NCBI GenBank assembly: GCA_021521415.1
Contig: JAIQDT010003546.1
Location: 1 to 64,000 of the forward strand
Direction: 5' to 3'
Source of the DNA: Bidens hawaiensis
Taxonomy: Eukaryota > Streptophyta > Magnoliopsida > Asterales > Asteraceae
Length of the DNA stretch: 64,000 nt
Position 1 is the first letter of the stretch. Every line of letters begins with the position of its first letter. A program made the position numbers and the translations under genes. This document shows, piece after piece, positions 11,591 to 23,960 of the stretch. The notes below the pieces were generated by a model that saw only the letters and a program-made list of their open reading frames with translations, had not been told where the DNA came from and did no database searches.

Positions 11591-13197
11591 GCAGGTCCGG
11601 GACTTCATTCTCCACACACCAAAACACACATACATATCTCTCTCTAGCATCTCTCTAAGATATATAAACCCGACCCTTGATCCGCCTCGATAAACGTGTC
11701 ATAATTCCTCGATTTCCGTGCCATACCTCGATAATCGTGCCATATCCCGACGACGTACCGAAGAGGAAAGAGTTGTAATCCCGACGTCCCAGCGATTATC
11801 TCGAAGGGTGTGCTGTGAAGTATTGACGCCTCGTAAAGTGTGCCAAGTGTGGGGAAATATTGTCAAGAAAAGGCGACGAAGGAAAGAGTGTTGATCAAGC
11901 GGTGACGAAGTGTTGCTTAAAAGTATAGGGTTGATAAGCCAAGGAAAGGTAAGCATAATACCCGAATAAAATAATAATAAAATATTGAAAAGTCTTAATA
12001 CCTTAAAGTCGAGTTTATACTCGATACCTCGATAAACAAAAGAAAATATAACAAAGAAAGAAAAAGGAAAGGAAAAGAAAAGAAATATATATATATATAT
12101 ATATATGTATGTATATATATATGTATATATATATGTATATATATGTGTGTGTGTGTATAACTATTCTTTGCTATAAATATTATTTAAGTAATATTGAGTA
12201 TTATTAAATAATAAAGAAAAGAATACGTTTCTTAAAAAAGAAGAAACGTAGGGTTTTATAAAGAAACTAAAGGTTTATAAATACTACTTTTTAACTAAAG
12301 GTTTTAAAGTAAAGAATAAATAACCGAGGTGGCGATTATAAAATAAGACTAAAGGTCTTAAGCCGGATTGTATATCCGACTAACAAAAAGTTATACTCGT
12401 ACTATAGGTGCGAGATAGAAAGGGAAAGACCCTCGGACGGTGTTGAAGCCGATCCAAAGCAAAAAGGTGAATACGCCCCACTTTTACAAACTTGTTTTTA
12501 AACGAGTCAACATGTTATATGAAAAACTTTACATGAGACTAAGTGTCTCTAAAAACATTATGAATAAGAGTAAAAGCCTAGCCCTCAGGCTGTAGTATAC
12601 GTTTGTCTGGATCCTTACATATGTGGTAAAATGCGGTGGGCACATCGCACCACGCTTGGTCACGACCTCCAGCCACGATGGGCCGAACCTAAGTACGTTC
12701 TAGTGAGACTGGCCATGTGTATATTTATGGTACCTAAGTATGACGAAACGCTGCGGTGTTTTGCTGGGGTGACATAGTGTAGAGACTCGAGTTTATAATG
12801 ATATTGTTTTAACTTAATTATTCCTAAGCCAAGATAGGCTGAGACTTACGTGATCTTGAGGTGATTGAGTAAAGAAAATATTTTAGCGTCAGCATATTCA
12901 CCAGCATTCGTTGCTGACGTATTTTCTAATATTTTGCAGGTAACCAAGAATAGGGCTTGAAGAATCCGATGGCTCGGATGTTTTTGTTTAAATATTAAAT
13001 ATGGTGATTTTGTAAAAATTATAAACAAGTAAACGTAAATGGAACATTCGTTCCATCTTTTGTAATGTAAATATTTATAATTTTAAATCCACATGTTTTA
13101 TAAAGTCTTCCGCTAATAACCCGTAACTCTGATTTATTTACAAATTTGGTACCAACTGTTGATCACACTCCTAGGCCTAAGATGGGGTGTGACAGGT

Positions 13198-13209
13198 TGG
13201 TATCAGAGC
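13198..13209 (+). other. Primer-binding site of O (initiator tRNA-Met)
   Basis: TGGTATCAGAGC lies three bases after the LTR end and is complementary to the 3' end of initiator tRNA-Met, the usual primer for chromoviruses. The C copy has a one-base change (TGGTATAAGAGC). Confidence 0.92.
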
Positions 13210-13357
13210 CATCGATCTTAGCGAATTGGGTATTAAAAGATAATACCCAAGCTTCGATCCAAGCATAGGAAAATATTTTACTTGTTTATTTGAATAAGGA
13301 TAAGATTGGCTGGTAACCCTTTCTTTCCCTCTCCTCATTCTAAACCATCTAATTTAG

Positions 13358-14506
13358 ATGTCTTACAAGAAATTAATGGAGTATTATGACCGTGAAGCAA
13401 AAAGCGCAGGAAAATACTACAAATTCCCGAAAGACATCATGAGTAAAGATTACTTCGAAGCATTCTCCAATTCCAATGAGGAACATGATCAATACCCCGA
13501 TACTAAACAAAATCCAATTTACCATCTAAATAACACTCCAAATCAAGTATACTAAGCATCAAGGAACTCGAGCTACTACCCGTCAAGTTTACCCATGTAC
13601 CAACCATCCGAAGTACCAACGTACCATCCTTCCGAGGTTACTACTTACCAACCATTTGAGATCCCGCCATACTACCCATCTGGTGATCCAACGTATCTAC
13701 CACGAAATCCTCATCCTTCATACGCTTTCCTCTCCAATCGACCAATCAAGGATGAACCAAGATCTCCCTCATCCGACTGAATGCAATGCCATTCAGATCA
13801 ACGAAGGTGGCATACCGGAACTTCTACCATGGATTCTGTCGACTCTCACCTTAACAAGGAAGTACCATCTCGCAAGCCCAAAATGAGGGTGACGATGCCG
13901 TACGAGAGCTTTCGCATGCCCGCGATGTCAAAAGAGACTACCCGAATGGAAGAAGAGGACCCGGAGGAAGAGGATTCGGAAGAAAAGGAAACGGAAGAAG
14001 ACCCAGAGGAGGAATACCCTGACAATCCGAATGAAGTGACGACACCGATGGAAGAACCATACTCTTATAAAAATCCAAGTTATGGTTCTGTTGATCCCTA
14101 CATGCAATTTCTACAAGAACTCAAGGGCAAGACATCATCAAGCTTTCCACCATACCAGGGCAAGACCCCATCAGTTGAAGATCAAGAAAACGAAATCCGT
14201 GAGCAGAATGAGGCTGCCGAAGCTTTCTTCAACTACCAATCCGATGTGACTGCATCACCATATCCGGACCCGAAGAACCATTACGACGTTGTCATGATGG
14301 GGTACGGTGATCCACCACCCCGCTACGGATATCCCAAAGACATCCCTCAGTCACAGGATGAACATCTTGATCGAGCCCTACATGAGACAAATGAATTGAG
14401 AAAGAAGATAACTGTTGATGGGAAGAAAAAGAAGAAGATAAGAGAGACGCTTCTTCGTAAGTGTAACAAGTTAACCAAATTTGTGAAGAAATTCATGAAG
14501 GATTAA
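13358..14506 (+). pseudogene. Pre-gag ORF of O (ORF0), about 382 codons, two in-frame stops
   Basis: A single frame spans this stretch, broken only by TAA at 13553 and TGA at 13778. Its order is a Tyr-rich start (MSYKKLMEYYDREAK), a region of repeated YQPSE/YHPSE/YYPSG tyrosine-proline motifs, a Glu-rich acidic stretch (about 13940-14015) and a Lys-rich, probably helical C-terminus (ELRKKI, KKKKKI, LTKFVKKFMKD). The same frame exists in copy C (51946-50855), with stops at other positions, so the ancestor was probably coding. It lies between primer site and gag. No known family is recognised; a captured host gene or a chaperone-like accessory protein are possibilities only. Confidence 0.6.
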
Positions 14507-14747
14507 GAAGATAACGAAGACATGATTTCTAGAGATGGAGTTATGTGTTAAGATAGTCTGCATGTTATGTGTAACATATAATGTAATAAATAAGGATAGG
14601 AATATATATATATATATATATCGAATAAGCGATATATATAATGTTGTAAAAATAATATATATATATATATATGTATAACAAATAAATTGTGTTTTAAAGA
14701 AAAGAAATTTGTTAAATTTCAGATAAAAAGAAAAAGATAAAGATAAA

Positions 14748-16385
14748 ATGTCTCGACAAAGTGATAACCGAGAGGCTTCTCAAAAATAAGCTGACAAACG
14801 AAAAGAAAAGGGGAAAGACCCCGAAAACGAAAAAGAAGAACCAATTCTTGATAAGTACATGAAACAAATTCAAAGAATAGTAAAAGATGTCGTGAGGGCC
14901 GAAACCGAACTTAGATCTCAATCTAAACAAACTAAACATTTGCAATCTGTTAACCCTTCCCGAAAATCGGTCTCTAAACCTCGTTCTAGATCTTCTCATA
15001 TGGAGGAAAGTGTTCACGAGTCAAACGCTGATGGTGGAATCCATCAAGATTTTAAAAGACTAAATATAAGTGGATGCTCGTTCAAAGATTTCAAGTATTA
15101 TGGACCAAAGGAGTTCCATGGTGACAAGGGAGCCATCACAACCGTGAGGTGGCTTGAAGAAATGGAGATGATAGTGATAACAAGCAAGTGTTCCGATGAG
15201 GAGAAGATTCAATATTCTGCCCTCATGTTTGAAGGTGAAGCGCTGGAATGATCGAATACACTGATTTTGAGTAGAGGAAGGGAGGTGATGTATAATCTAA
15301 CTTGGAATGAGTTTAAGGAGATGTTGATGGCAAAGTTTTGTCCGATGCACGAGACCGACCAAATCCAAACCAAATTCCTGAATCATAAGGTCGTTGGAAC
15401 AAACCTTCGTGAGTACAACACAAAATTTCATGAATACTGTCGATTGGTTCCCCAGCTGGATACCCCTTAATCCAGCAAAGTTACGCGTTATATATGGGGA
15501 TTACCACGAGAAATTCGTGACATGGTGAGGTCTCACTTGCCACAAACCGCCGACTCCGCGATGGAATTGGCTGGTTATTTGATGAGCGGAATGATCCGCA
15601 ACAAGGAAGAAGATATAAAGATGGTAACAACGCATGACCCAAAGAAAGAAGGAAATACCCGTTTCAAGGGTAAAGGAGTTAACCAACGAAGGTCCGGCTT
15701 CAACCCCAACATTCCATAATGCAAAATCTGTAAGAAATATCATAGGGGTAGATGCCATTTAACTCCACGAGTCTGGGAATCGTGTCATAGACCCGGCCAC
15801 GCAACAGCCGACTGTTGGAAGAAAAAGATGATTTGTTACAATTGCAAGGAAGTGGGTCATCTAAGATTTGAATGCCCCAAAAACAAACCCGCGACTGGTG
15901 GTGTGGGTGGAAGCAGTCAAAAGAACGAGCCAAAGAAGGGCAACGCAAGAGTCTTTGTCATTGACACTGTTGGTACATGATGTCAGTAGTTCAGTGTCAA
16001 GTGTCTGTAATCGAGTTTGTTAGATTTGTGTTTTTGTATGTAAGCGAAGTTAGCTCACAAGTTCGCTGATACAGGCGAACTTGTGAACTAAGCGAAGTTA
16101 GGGACAACTTCGCCTGAACATGCCAGGCGAAGTTGTCGCCTTTATAATCAGCTAGGTTACGGCAGTATTGAAAACAATCAGTTATTCGAGTTTACGAGTC
16201 AGAGAGTTTATGTAATCAGTGATCATTGTATCACGTGTTTCCGGTTGCAATACAACGTGTTTGTGTTTATTGTAACGTGTGTTTAATCGTATCGTCTTCT
16301 ACGCTCGTAACGTCTTACGTAGGGATTCCGCACCTACGTAGAACGAGATATCTCATGTAGATCCGGCTGGGAACCTACAGACACA
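14748..16385 (+). pseudogene. O gag with zinc knuckles, broken, interrupted by S1
   Basis: The frame starts at ATG 14748 (MSRQSDNREASQK), with a stop soon after, then continues with a Lys/Glu-rich N-terminus and the Retrotrans_gag core ([33 protein letters not shown]). Zinc-knuckle CysHis motifs follow (CKICKKYHRGRC; CHRPGHATADC; CYNCKEVGHLRFEC). Stops occur at 14803, about 15250, about 15468 and 15717, mostly where copy C has Trp or another sense codon. An acceptor-like TTTCAG lies about 25 nt before the ATG and is conserved in C. S1 splits the gag/protease junction. Confidence 0.85.
15968..16379 (+). mobile_element. S1: solo LTR inserted in the O gag/protease junction
   Basis: The 412-bp unit begins TGTTGGTACATG and ends GGAACCTACA, with a perfect GACAC TSD (15963-15967 and 16380-16384). 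Removing it restores the gag-to-protease reading seen in copy C. It has two long inverted repeats (arms 16056-16066/16075-16085 and 16103-16116/16124-16137) directly before TTTATAATC at 16141. There is no internal region, so it is a solo LTR, probably of a Ty1/copia element. Orientation is inferred from the TGTTGG end and TATA box. Confidence 0.85.
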
Positions 16386-16538
16386 AAGAAAGCGGCCGAC
16401 ATGCCGAAAACCATTACCGGTACGTTCCTAGTTAACAACACTTATGCTAGAGTCTTGTTTGATTCGGGTGCCAACTTAAGTTTTATAGATTATAACTTTT
16501 GTAGTCTATTAAACGAACCTTTAATCAAACTTAATAAA
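16386..16538 (+). pseudogene. O protease, N-terminal part
   Basis: This reads through an aspartic protease active site [12 protein letters not shown] and stops at LIKLNK, where element C is inserted (TSD ATAAA). The domain resumes at 54054 with the same frame order as in the C protease. Confidence 0.88.
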
Positions 16539-18786
16539 TGTCACACCCCCATCTTAGGCCTAGGAGTGTGAACAATAGTTGGTACCACATTTGTAAATAA
16601 ATCAGAGTTACGGTTATTAGCGGAAGATTTTATAAAACATATGGATCAAACTTGTAAATATTTACATTACAAAAAGACGAGACGAAAGTCTCGTTTAGTA
16701 TTTTTCTTGTTTATATGTTTTACAAAACCACCATATTTTAATATTTAAACAAAATATCCGAGCCATCGGATTCTTGAGCCCTTTGTCCTTCAAGCTCTAT
16801 TCTTGGTTACCTGCAAAATGTTATAAAATACGTCAGCAACGAATGCTGGTGAATATGCTGACGCTAAAAATATTTTCTTTACTTAATCATCCCTCGAGAC
16901 CACTTAAGCCTCGGCCCATCTTGGATTAGGAATAATCAAGTTAAACAATCATCATAAACTCGAGTCTCTTCACTAGGTCACCTCAGCAAAACACCGCAGC
17001 GTTTCGACATAACTTAGGTACCATAAATATACACATGGTCAGTCTCACTCGGACATAACTTAGGTCCGACCCATCGTGGCTGGAGGTCGTGACCAAGCGT
17101 GGTGCGATGTGCCCACCGCATTCCACATATGTAAGGATCCAGACAAACGTATACCACAGCCTGAGGGCTAGGATTATACTCTTATTTACAATGTTTTTAG
17201 AGACACGTAGCCTCATGTAAAGTTTTATACATAACACGTTTGATTGTTTGAAAACGAGTTTATAAAAGTGGGGCGTGTTCACCTTTTCAATGGGATCGGC
17301 TTCCAACACCGTCCGTGAGTCTTTCTCTTGCTATCTCGCACCTATAGTACGAGTATAACTTTTGTTAGTTGGATACACGATCCGGCTTAAGACCTTTAGT
17401 CTTATTTATCTCGATGAACCTTTAGCTCATTATCTCCTTTTTACTTTAAAACCTTTAGTTAAAAAGTAATCTTTATAAACCTTTAGTTTATTTATAAAAC
17501 CCTACGTTTCTTCTTCTTTAAGAAACGTATTTCTTTCTTTATTATTTAAGTATACTCATTATACTTAAATAATATATTTCATAACAAAGAATAATCATAT
17601 TTATATATACTCACATATATTTTTCTTTTCTTTATTTTCTTTGTTATATATTTCTTTGTTTATCGAGAATAACTTCGACTTGGGTATTAAGCCTTTATGA
17701 TATATTATTATTATTTTATTCGGCCATTATGCCTACCTTTCTTGGCTCAATACACCCTATTTACTCAGGCATCACTTCGACTATATCCTCCTTACCAACA
17801 CACGCTTGATCAACCCTTTGACACGCTTATCGTGACGCCAACTCTTCACAGCCCGTATTTCAGGATGATCGTCGTGACGTTGGGGCAGCACCTCCTTCTT
17901 GATTAGAATGTTGTCGGGAAGTGGTACGTTTATCGAGGGATAGTACGGAAATTGAGGAATTGGGCACCCAAAACGAGGTGAATCGCGGGTCGGGTTCACG
18001 GGGTTCTAGAGAGAAGTTAGAGAGAGAGATATGTGTGTTTTTGGTGTGAGATTGTGAAGGACCCGGACTTGCTATTTATAGGCAAGATTTTGGATCCCAT
18101 CGCGGTACGCGATGGGTCCCCTGGCTAGCCCGTCGCGGTACGCGACGTAGGCTGGCTGAGTCACAGCATAGGCTGCCACGTGGCGACACGTGGCGGACGT
18201 GTTGCCACGTGGCGGCAGTCGTTGCCACCGTGTGCCACGTGGCACACGTGTCACGTTGTGTCAGATACCCCATCGAGGTACGCGATGGGGCTCTCTTCTG
18301 ATCCATCGCGTAGCGCGATGGGTCAGGAAATCAGAATTTTCATTTTAGTCCCTTGGGTTTGGAAATTGGCAGAATTGGCCCATCGCCATCGCCATCGCCA
18401 TCGTCCTCGTCCTCGCCCGAGCGCGTGCGCTTCGGGTGCTACGCACCCTCCGCTAGGACCACTTGGTGCATGATATTCATAAAAGAATGTTAATATGGAA
18501 AATCTCTTCTTTATAAAGAGCTTCCATTTCTTTAACACTTTCCATGTGGGATGGATTCCATCTTCCTTATTTATACCTTGGTGGAATGCTTCCAATTTTT
18601 TACATCTTCCAATGTGGGATGGAATTTCTTTCATGTAAGTAAACTTAACTTAGGAAATATTTTTATTTCCTTATTTTTCTTATATTTCCTTATTCATTAT
18701 TTTCCCATTACTTGTCTTGATATTATTTTTGATCCATCAACTTTCCTAAGTTGTCAAATTTGGATCAAAATTTTGGGGATGTTACA
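16539..18786 (-). repeat. 3' LTR of C, chimeric
   Basis: From 16539 to about 18377 this matches the C 5' LTR (52107-54053), including G-boxes and TATAAATA (18080-18073, minus). From about 18377 to 18786 the C U3 start is replaced by about 410 bp of unrelated DNA that still ends in an LTR-type terminus (minus-strand TGTAACATCCCC) and includes a CCATCG microsatellite (about 18378-18400). The unit abuts a truncated A1 LTR at 18787. Confidence 0.8.
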
Positions 18787-19546
18787 TATGATGTATTTTT
18801 CTAAACCTTGGTAATCCAAAAATGGCTTTGCTTAGGATATCAAATTAGTTAAAGAATCCATATGTTAACGGAATGTGTAATTATAACCTACATAAATCAA
18901 CCAAGGGGAGGTTGTGTGATGAACTAAAACCACCCGAAGTTGTTAGAATTGGTATTTGAGAAATCTAAGTCAATCCTAATCTTTCTACTTTACGAAACTA
19001 CTTGCCAACTTAAATTGACATCATTGAGATGGTATGACATTAGGAAAGGGTGGACTTTAAAATGCGCATGCTATCTCCTTAGTGCCAAAGATTCTCACTT
19101 AAGGTTTAAGGAGCAATCTATCATATATTGCTATGGCAAGTTTATCACATGTCCAAATATTAATTATCAATGTTAAAATGAAGTGGATTCTTGATCTTAG
19201 ATGGTAACCTTCGCATAATTGAACAACTCATTTAGAATTTCTTGTCTTGGTCACTTATATATTATATATAAGTATTTACATTTTATAAAAACTTAAAAAT
19301 TTACCCCAAAAAATGATTAAAACCTCTTATTAAAGCAAAACAACGATTTATTATTAGAAACCTTTGTGTCCACGGATCGATACTTGGTTCTTACCAATAC
19401 TATTCTACATATACGATAGGTACACTTGCATATTTTGTGTGTGTTTAGTCTTTGTAGAAATCACTTTTATAAATTTAAAACACGATCTTGTGCAAAAGCA
19501 AATCATTCCATCCTTTTATATTTTACTAGTACACACGCACGCATCA
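18787..19546 (+). repeat. Truncated 5' LTR of A1
   Basis: It matches 44306-45067 nearly base for base and ends GCATCA before the primer site. About 1,030 bp of the LTR start, including the promoter palindromes and TATA box, are absent. Confidence 0.85.
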
Positions 19547-19553
19547 AAGTTTT

Positions 19554-19571
19554 TGGCGCCGTTGCCGGGGA
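19554..19571 (+). other. Primer-binding site of A1 (tRNA-Asp type)
   Basis: TGGCGCCGTTGCCGGGGA lies seven bases after the LTR end. This is the standard Athila/Tat primer site. Confidence 0.92.
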
Positions 19572-19876
19572 CACGGTACGTTTCTAAGAACGATCCAAGT
19601 TTTAATTTAATCATTGTCTATAACTGTACAAATTTTTAATTTCTATTTCGTTTGATCTTTATCTTTATTTTTTTTACAAAATATTGAAATATATAATTTT
19701 AAGGCTAGCCTACTTTTTACCTTTATTTACCTTACCTTACTTTAGCTTAATTAATTTAGACCTTAGTTTAGTTTAAAAGAGTATAGCGTAACTCGTAGTT
19801 TAATATTAGACTAACCTTTAGGTACTAACTTTAACTAACTTTTACTTTAGTGTTTAATTTTGATTTAGTCCCATGT

Positions 19877-21502
19877 ATGTCCTCTACTTTTGAACCTGAG
19901 ATTGTTTCTCCAATTTCTGAACCGGAACGACTCTTTCGTCGACGAGCACGTAAACGGACTACAGAAACCGCTGAAGCAATCAAAGACGATCAGTAGACAC
20001 CACCACATCAGGAGAAAATCTAAACGAAGAAATGATGGCGGCCCAAAATAATGAGCCGAACATGAGCCAATATGCCAAGCCAACTCTCGAAGGCTTTGGA
20101 AATGGAGTGGCTCCACCCGAAATCACCGAAAATTTCGAAATCAAATCCAGCACCATTCATATGGTGGAAAATTCAGTTCAATTTCATGGTCTCCTCGACG
20201 AAGTCCCTCTTTCTCACGTATCTCGATTCTTACGAATCTGCGGAACCTTCAAAATCCAAAACTGTTCAGACGATCAAATCAAGCTTAAACTCTTTCCTTT
20301 CTCTCTAAGGGGTCAAGCCCTAGAATGGATAGAATCTATTTCCTCTGGTTCCATCACCACATGGGACCATATGGTTAAACAGTTTCTCCTCAAATATTTT
20401 CCGCCCGATAAAACTGCCAAATACCGAGCCAGCATTACCAGATTCCGGACCGATGATGATGAGTCGTTACACGCAGCATGGGAAACATACAAAAGTCTTC
20501 TAAGAAGATGCCCACATCATGGACTGAGCGTATGGTTACAAGTACAAACTTTCTTTGACGCACAATCTAGTAAAAAAAAAACAGGCCATCGACCAGATCG
20601 CTGGTGGAGACTTGGGATCCAAATCACCTAACGATTCATTTGAAGTCCTGGAGAAGGCCGCAAAGAAGAGTTTCGCTTACAACCCACCATGATCTAAACC
20701 TACCCATAAAGGAATCCACCACGTTGATTCAAACACTCTTGTCACAGCACAGCTTGAAGCCCTTTCTAAAAAATTCGAACAACTTCCAGCCGAGCTATCA
20801 AAAACCAAACTCACCTGTGACACTTGTGGAGGAAATCATAATAAGAGTGACTGTAAACAAGTTATCATGGCCATGGAAGAAGTCGATTTCATCGCTCGAC
20901 GGAACAACTCTTTCAGCAACAACTACAATCCAGGATGGAGAAACCATCCGAATTTCATCTGGAAAGACGGAGGTAACACTCAACCTTTACCCGGATTCGA
21001 AAAAATACCGATGAATCAATCCTTCCAGCCTAAACCTCAATTTCAAGATCAAAGTTCTAGTAGCCATCAAAACCCAAGATACTCTAAGATCGAAGAAATG
21101 CTAATCCAACTAATGACTAAAACAAATGAAGTAGAGAAGAAGGCCGACTCAAGAGCTGTTGATATCAGCGGAGTATTATTAAAACATGAAGCCGATCTCA
21201 AAAGTCAACAAGCATCACTTCAGAACCTAGAAACCCAAATCGGACAAATTGCCCGACAACTATCCGAAAGACCACCTGACATTCTTCCAAGCAACACAAT
21301 CACCAACCCGAATGCAACAGCTAACGCCGTTACACTCAGGAGCGGTACAACAACTGTTGTCTCACCAACTTCAGAACCAGTTATGAAGAAAAAGTCTCCT
21401 GTTAAAATGCAGGAAAGGCTGACCCTAACAAGCACAGTACAGCCTAAGGAGCCAGTCCGAACCTATGTTCCGCCTATTTCATACCCTGGAAGATTGAAGT
21501 AG
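19877..21502 (+). pseudogene. A1 gag, broken
   Basis: The N-terminus at 19877 (MSSTFEPEIVSPISEPERLF) ends at a stop near 19994. The core resumes in another frame at 20032 (QYAKPTLEGFGNGVAPPEI, FPFSLRGQALEWIESI, FLLKYFPP) up to about 20555, where an A-rich tract precedes a frame change. A C-terminal part at 20811-21502 has a CDTCGGNHNKSDC zinc-knuckle-like motif and FIARRNNSFSNNYNPGWRNH, a recurrent Athila gag motif. This is capsid/nucleocapsid by family knowledge and cannot make one protein now. Confidence 0.85.
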
Positions 21503-21508
21503 GAGCGA

Positions 21509-22762
21509 TTGGAAGCCCAGTATGGGAAATTTCTAAAACTCTTTAAGCAACTCCATATCAACATCCCTTTTGTCGAGGCTATTGCTCAAATGCCAAAATA
21601 TGCCAAGTTTCTCAAAGAAGTTCTGACAAACAAAAGGAAGCTGGAGGAGCTCTCGCATGTCACCCTAAGTGAAGAATGTTTAGCTGTCCTCCAAAGCAAG
21701 TTACCGACAAAGATGACCGATCCAGGGAGTTTTACTATCCCTTGTCTCATAGGAAATTTATCTGTTAGCAATGCCCTAGCTGACCTAGGAGCTAGTATTA
21801 ATTTAAAGCCTTATGCGGTTTTTGCAAAACTAGGGAGAGGAAAACCAAAGCCCACCCACATGAGCATTCAGTTAGCTGACCGATCCATTAAATATCCTCG
21901 GGGCATTGTTGAAAACATGCTTGTCAAAATTGACAAGTTTGTTTTCCCAGTAGATTTCGTAATTCTAGACATGGAGGAAGACAAAAGTGTACCTTTAATT
22001 TTAGGAAGACCCTTTTTAGCCACCGCAAAGGCTATCATTGATGTTTGCACTGGTAAACTCACTCTCAGGATCAATGACGAGGCAATCACTTTTGACATAG
22101 GAAAATATATGCAATATCCGCAACATCACGATGACACTTTATATTGTGTTGACATCATAGACTCCATCGTAAGTTGCTATATGCGAGATTCCTCCATAAA
22201 TACTCCTTTAGAAACACAAGTCTTAGACAAAACACTCAACAAACCCATTTTTGAAAATGAAAATCTCAACAATAACTATCACGAAGAGTCAGAAATGATA
22301 TACGAAATCATTGAAAACAATGAAAAATCGAAACCATCAATCGAAGAACCACCAGCCTTAGAATTAAAAGAACTACCAAAACATCTCGAATACGCCTTTC
22401 TTGAAAAAGACTCTCAACTCCTAGTAATTATTTCATCTCACCATTCTAAAGAAGAGAAAGACGAACTTCTTAAGGTTCTTAAAAACCATAAGAAGGCTAT
22501 CACATGGAAGATTATGGATATCAAGGGCATCAGTCCTTCTTTCTGTACTCACAAAATCCTCATGGAAGAGGAATACAAACCCGTGGTCCAACATAAAAGA
22601 CGTCTCAATCCCAACATGCAAGATGTGGTGAAAAAGGAAGTTATCAAACTGCTTGATGCCGGATTAATCTACCCGATCTCGGATTCACCTTGGGTTAGTC
22701 CCGTTCAAGTAGTACCCAAGAAGGGAGGAATGACTGTCGTAATGAACGAGAAGGACAAATAA
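21509..22762 (+). pseudogene. A1 protease and start of RT
   Basis: An aspartic protease with active site ALADLGASINL and the ILGRPFLATAKAIIDV block is followed by a linker and the RT N-terminal QRRLNP-type region (KRRLNPNMQDVVKKEVIKLL, SPWVSPVQVVPKKGG). The frame is open for 417 codons, then breaks at 22762. Confidence 0.88.
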
Positions 22763-22767
22763 TACCA

Positions 22768-23960
22768 ATGAGAACCATCACGGGCTGGCGAGTTTGCATT
22801 GATTACCGGAAGCTTAATGACGCCACACAAAAGATCATTTCCCACTCCCTTTTATCGACCAAATGCTCGAACGATTATCTAGAAAAATGTTCTACTGTTT
22901 TCTTGACGGATTTTCCGGATACTTTCAGATTCCCATTGCTCCTGAGGATCAGGAGAAAACTACTTTTACATGTCCATACTTAACCTTCGTCTACCGAAGA
23001 ATGCCATTTGGATTATGTAATGCTCCAGCCACCTTGCAGCGTTGCATGGTGGCCATCTTTCATGAAATGATCGAAAACTCTATGGAGGTTTTCATGGAAG
23101 ACTTCTCAGTCTTTGGAGACTCCTTCGATCATTGTCTGGAAAACCTAGACAAAATGTTAGCTAGGTGTGAATAAGTAAATCTAGTGCTCAACTGGAAAAA
23201 ATGTCACTTTATGGTAAAAGAAGGCATTGTTCTAGGTCACAAGATTTCTCAAAAAGGACTGGAAGTTAATAGGGCCAAAATAGAAACCATATCCAAACTT
23301 CCGCCGCCAACTTCAGTCAAAGCCATTAGAAGTTTTCTAGGTCACACAGGTTTCTACCGCTACTTCATAAAAGACTTCTAATAAATCTCAAGACCTATGA
23401 CCAAACTTCTGGAAAAAAACGCACCGTTCGTCTTCTCTGAGGAGTGTGTTGAGTCATTCAATACACTAAAAGACAAACTTGTCAACGCACCAATCATGAC
23501 CACACCAGATTGGACCCTTCCATTCGAAATCATGTGCGATGCAAGTGACTTTGCAGTTGGAGCCGTACTCGGACAACGCAAAGAAAAACACTTTCACCCA
23601 ATTTACTATGCCAGTAAAACTCTTAACTATGCACAAGAAAATTACACCACAACAGAAAAAGAGTTACTAGCAGTAGTATTTGCCTTTGAAAAATTTAGAT
23701 CATACCCAGTTCTTTCCAAGACCATAGTTTACTCTGATCATGCCGCAATACGTTACTTATTTAACAAACAAGATGCCAAACCCAGACTCATTCGATGGAT
23801 CCTACTACTCCAAGAATTTGACATCGAGGTTAAGGACAAAAAGGGAGCAGAGAATGTAGCTGCAGACCATCTCTCACGTTTAGAATGTCCAACCCCCGAA
23901 GAACTTCACGAAGAAATTATCAATGGTAATTTCCCACATGAAATTCTCATGTGCATTCAA
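22768..23960 (+). pseudogene. A1 RT and RNaseH, several frameshifts
   Basis: RT fragments: [13 protein letters not shown] (22786 on), then in another frame [13 protein letters not shown] and FMEDFSVFGD, where the catalytic pair that is normally DD reads ED. After a stop at 23172, EGIVLGHKIS and SFLGHTGFYR follow. RNaseH (23397-23890) keeps its acidic set: [35 protein letters not shown] and VAADHLSR. Confidence 0.85.

Larger units (their letters stand above)
11201..13194 (+). repeat. 5' LTR of O
   Basis: The 1,994-bp LTR starts TGTAAC and ends GTGACA. U3 contains a G-box-rich array (about 11389-11480), a short palindrome (GTCGCG-TAC-CGCGAC, 11550-11564) and a TATA box TATAAATA at 11583-11590. 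Transcription should start near 11615. The transcribed part contains a candidate intron (11949-12939) and AT/GT microsatellites (about 12088-12160). Small reading frames in the LTR are not considered genes. Confidence 0.93.

Noticed and set aside
11233..11591. Several overlapping reading frames in the LTR G-box region
   Set aside because: They lie upstream of or across the TATA box in G/C-rich palindromic DNA and have no motifs.
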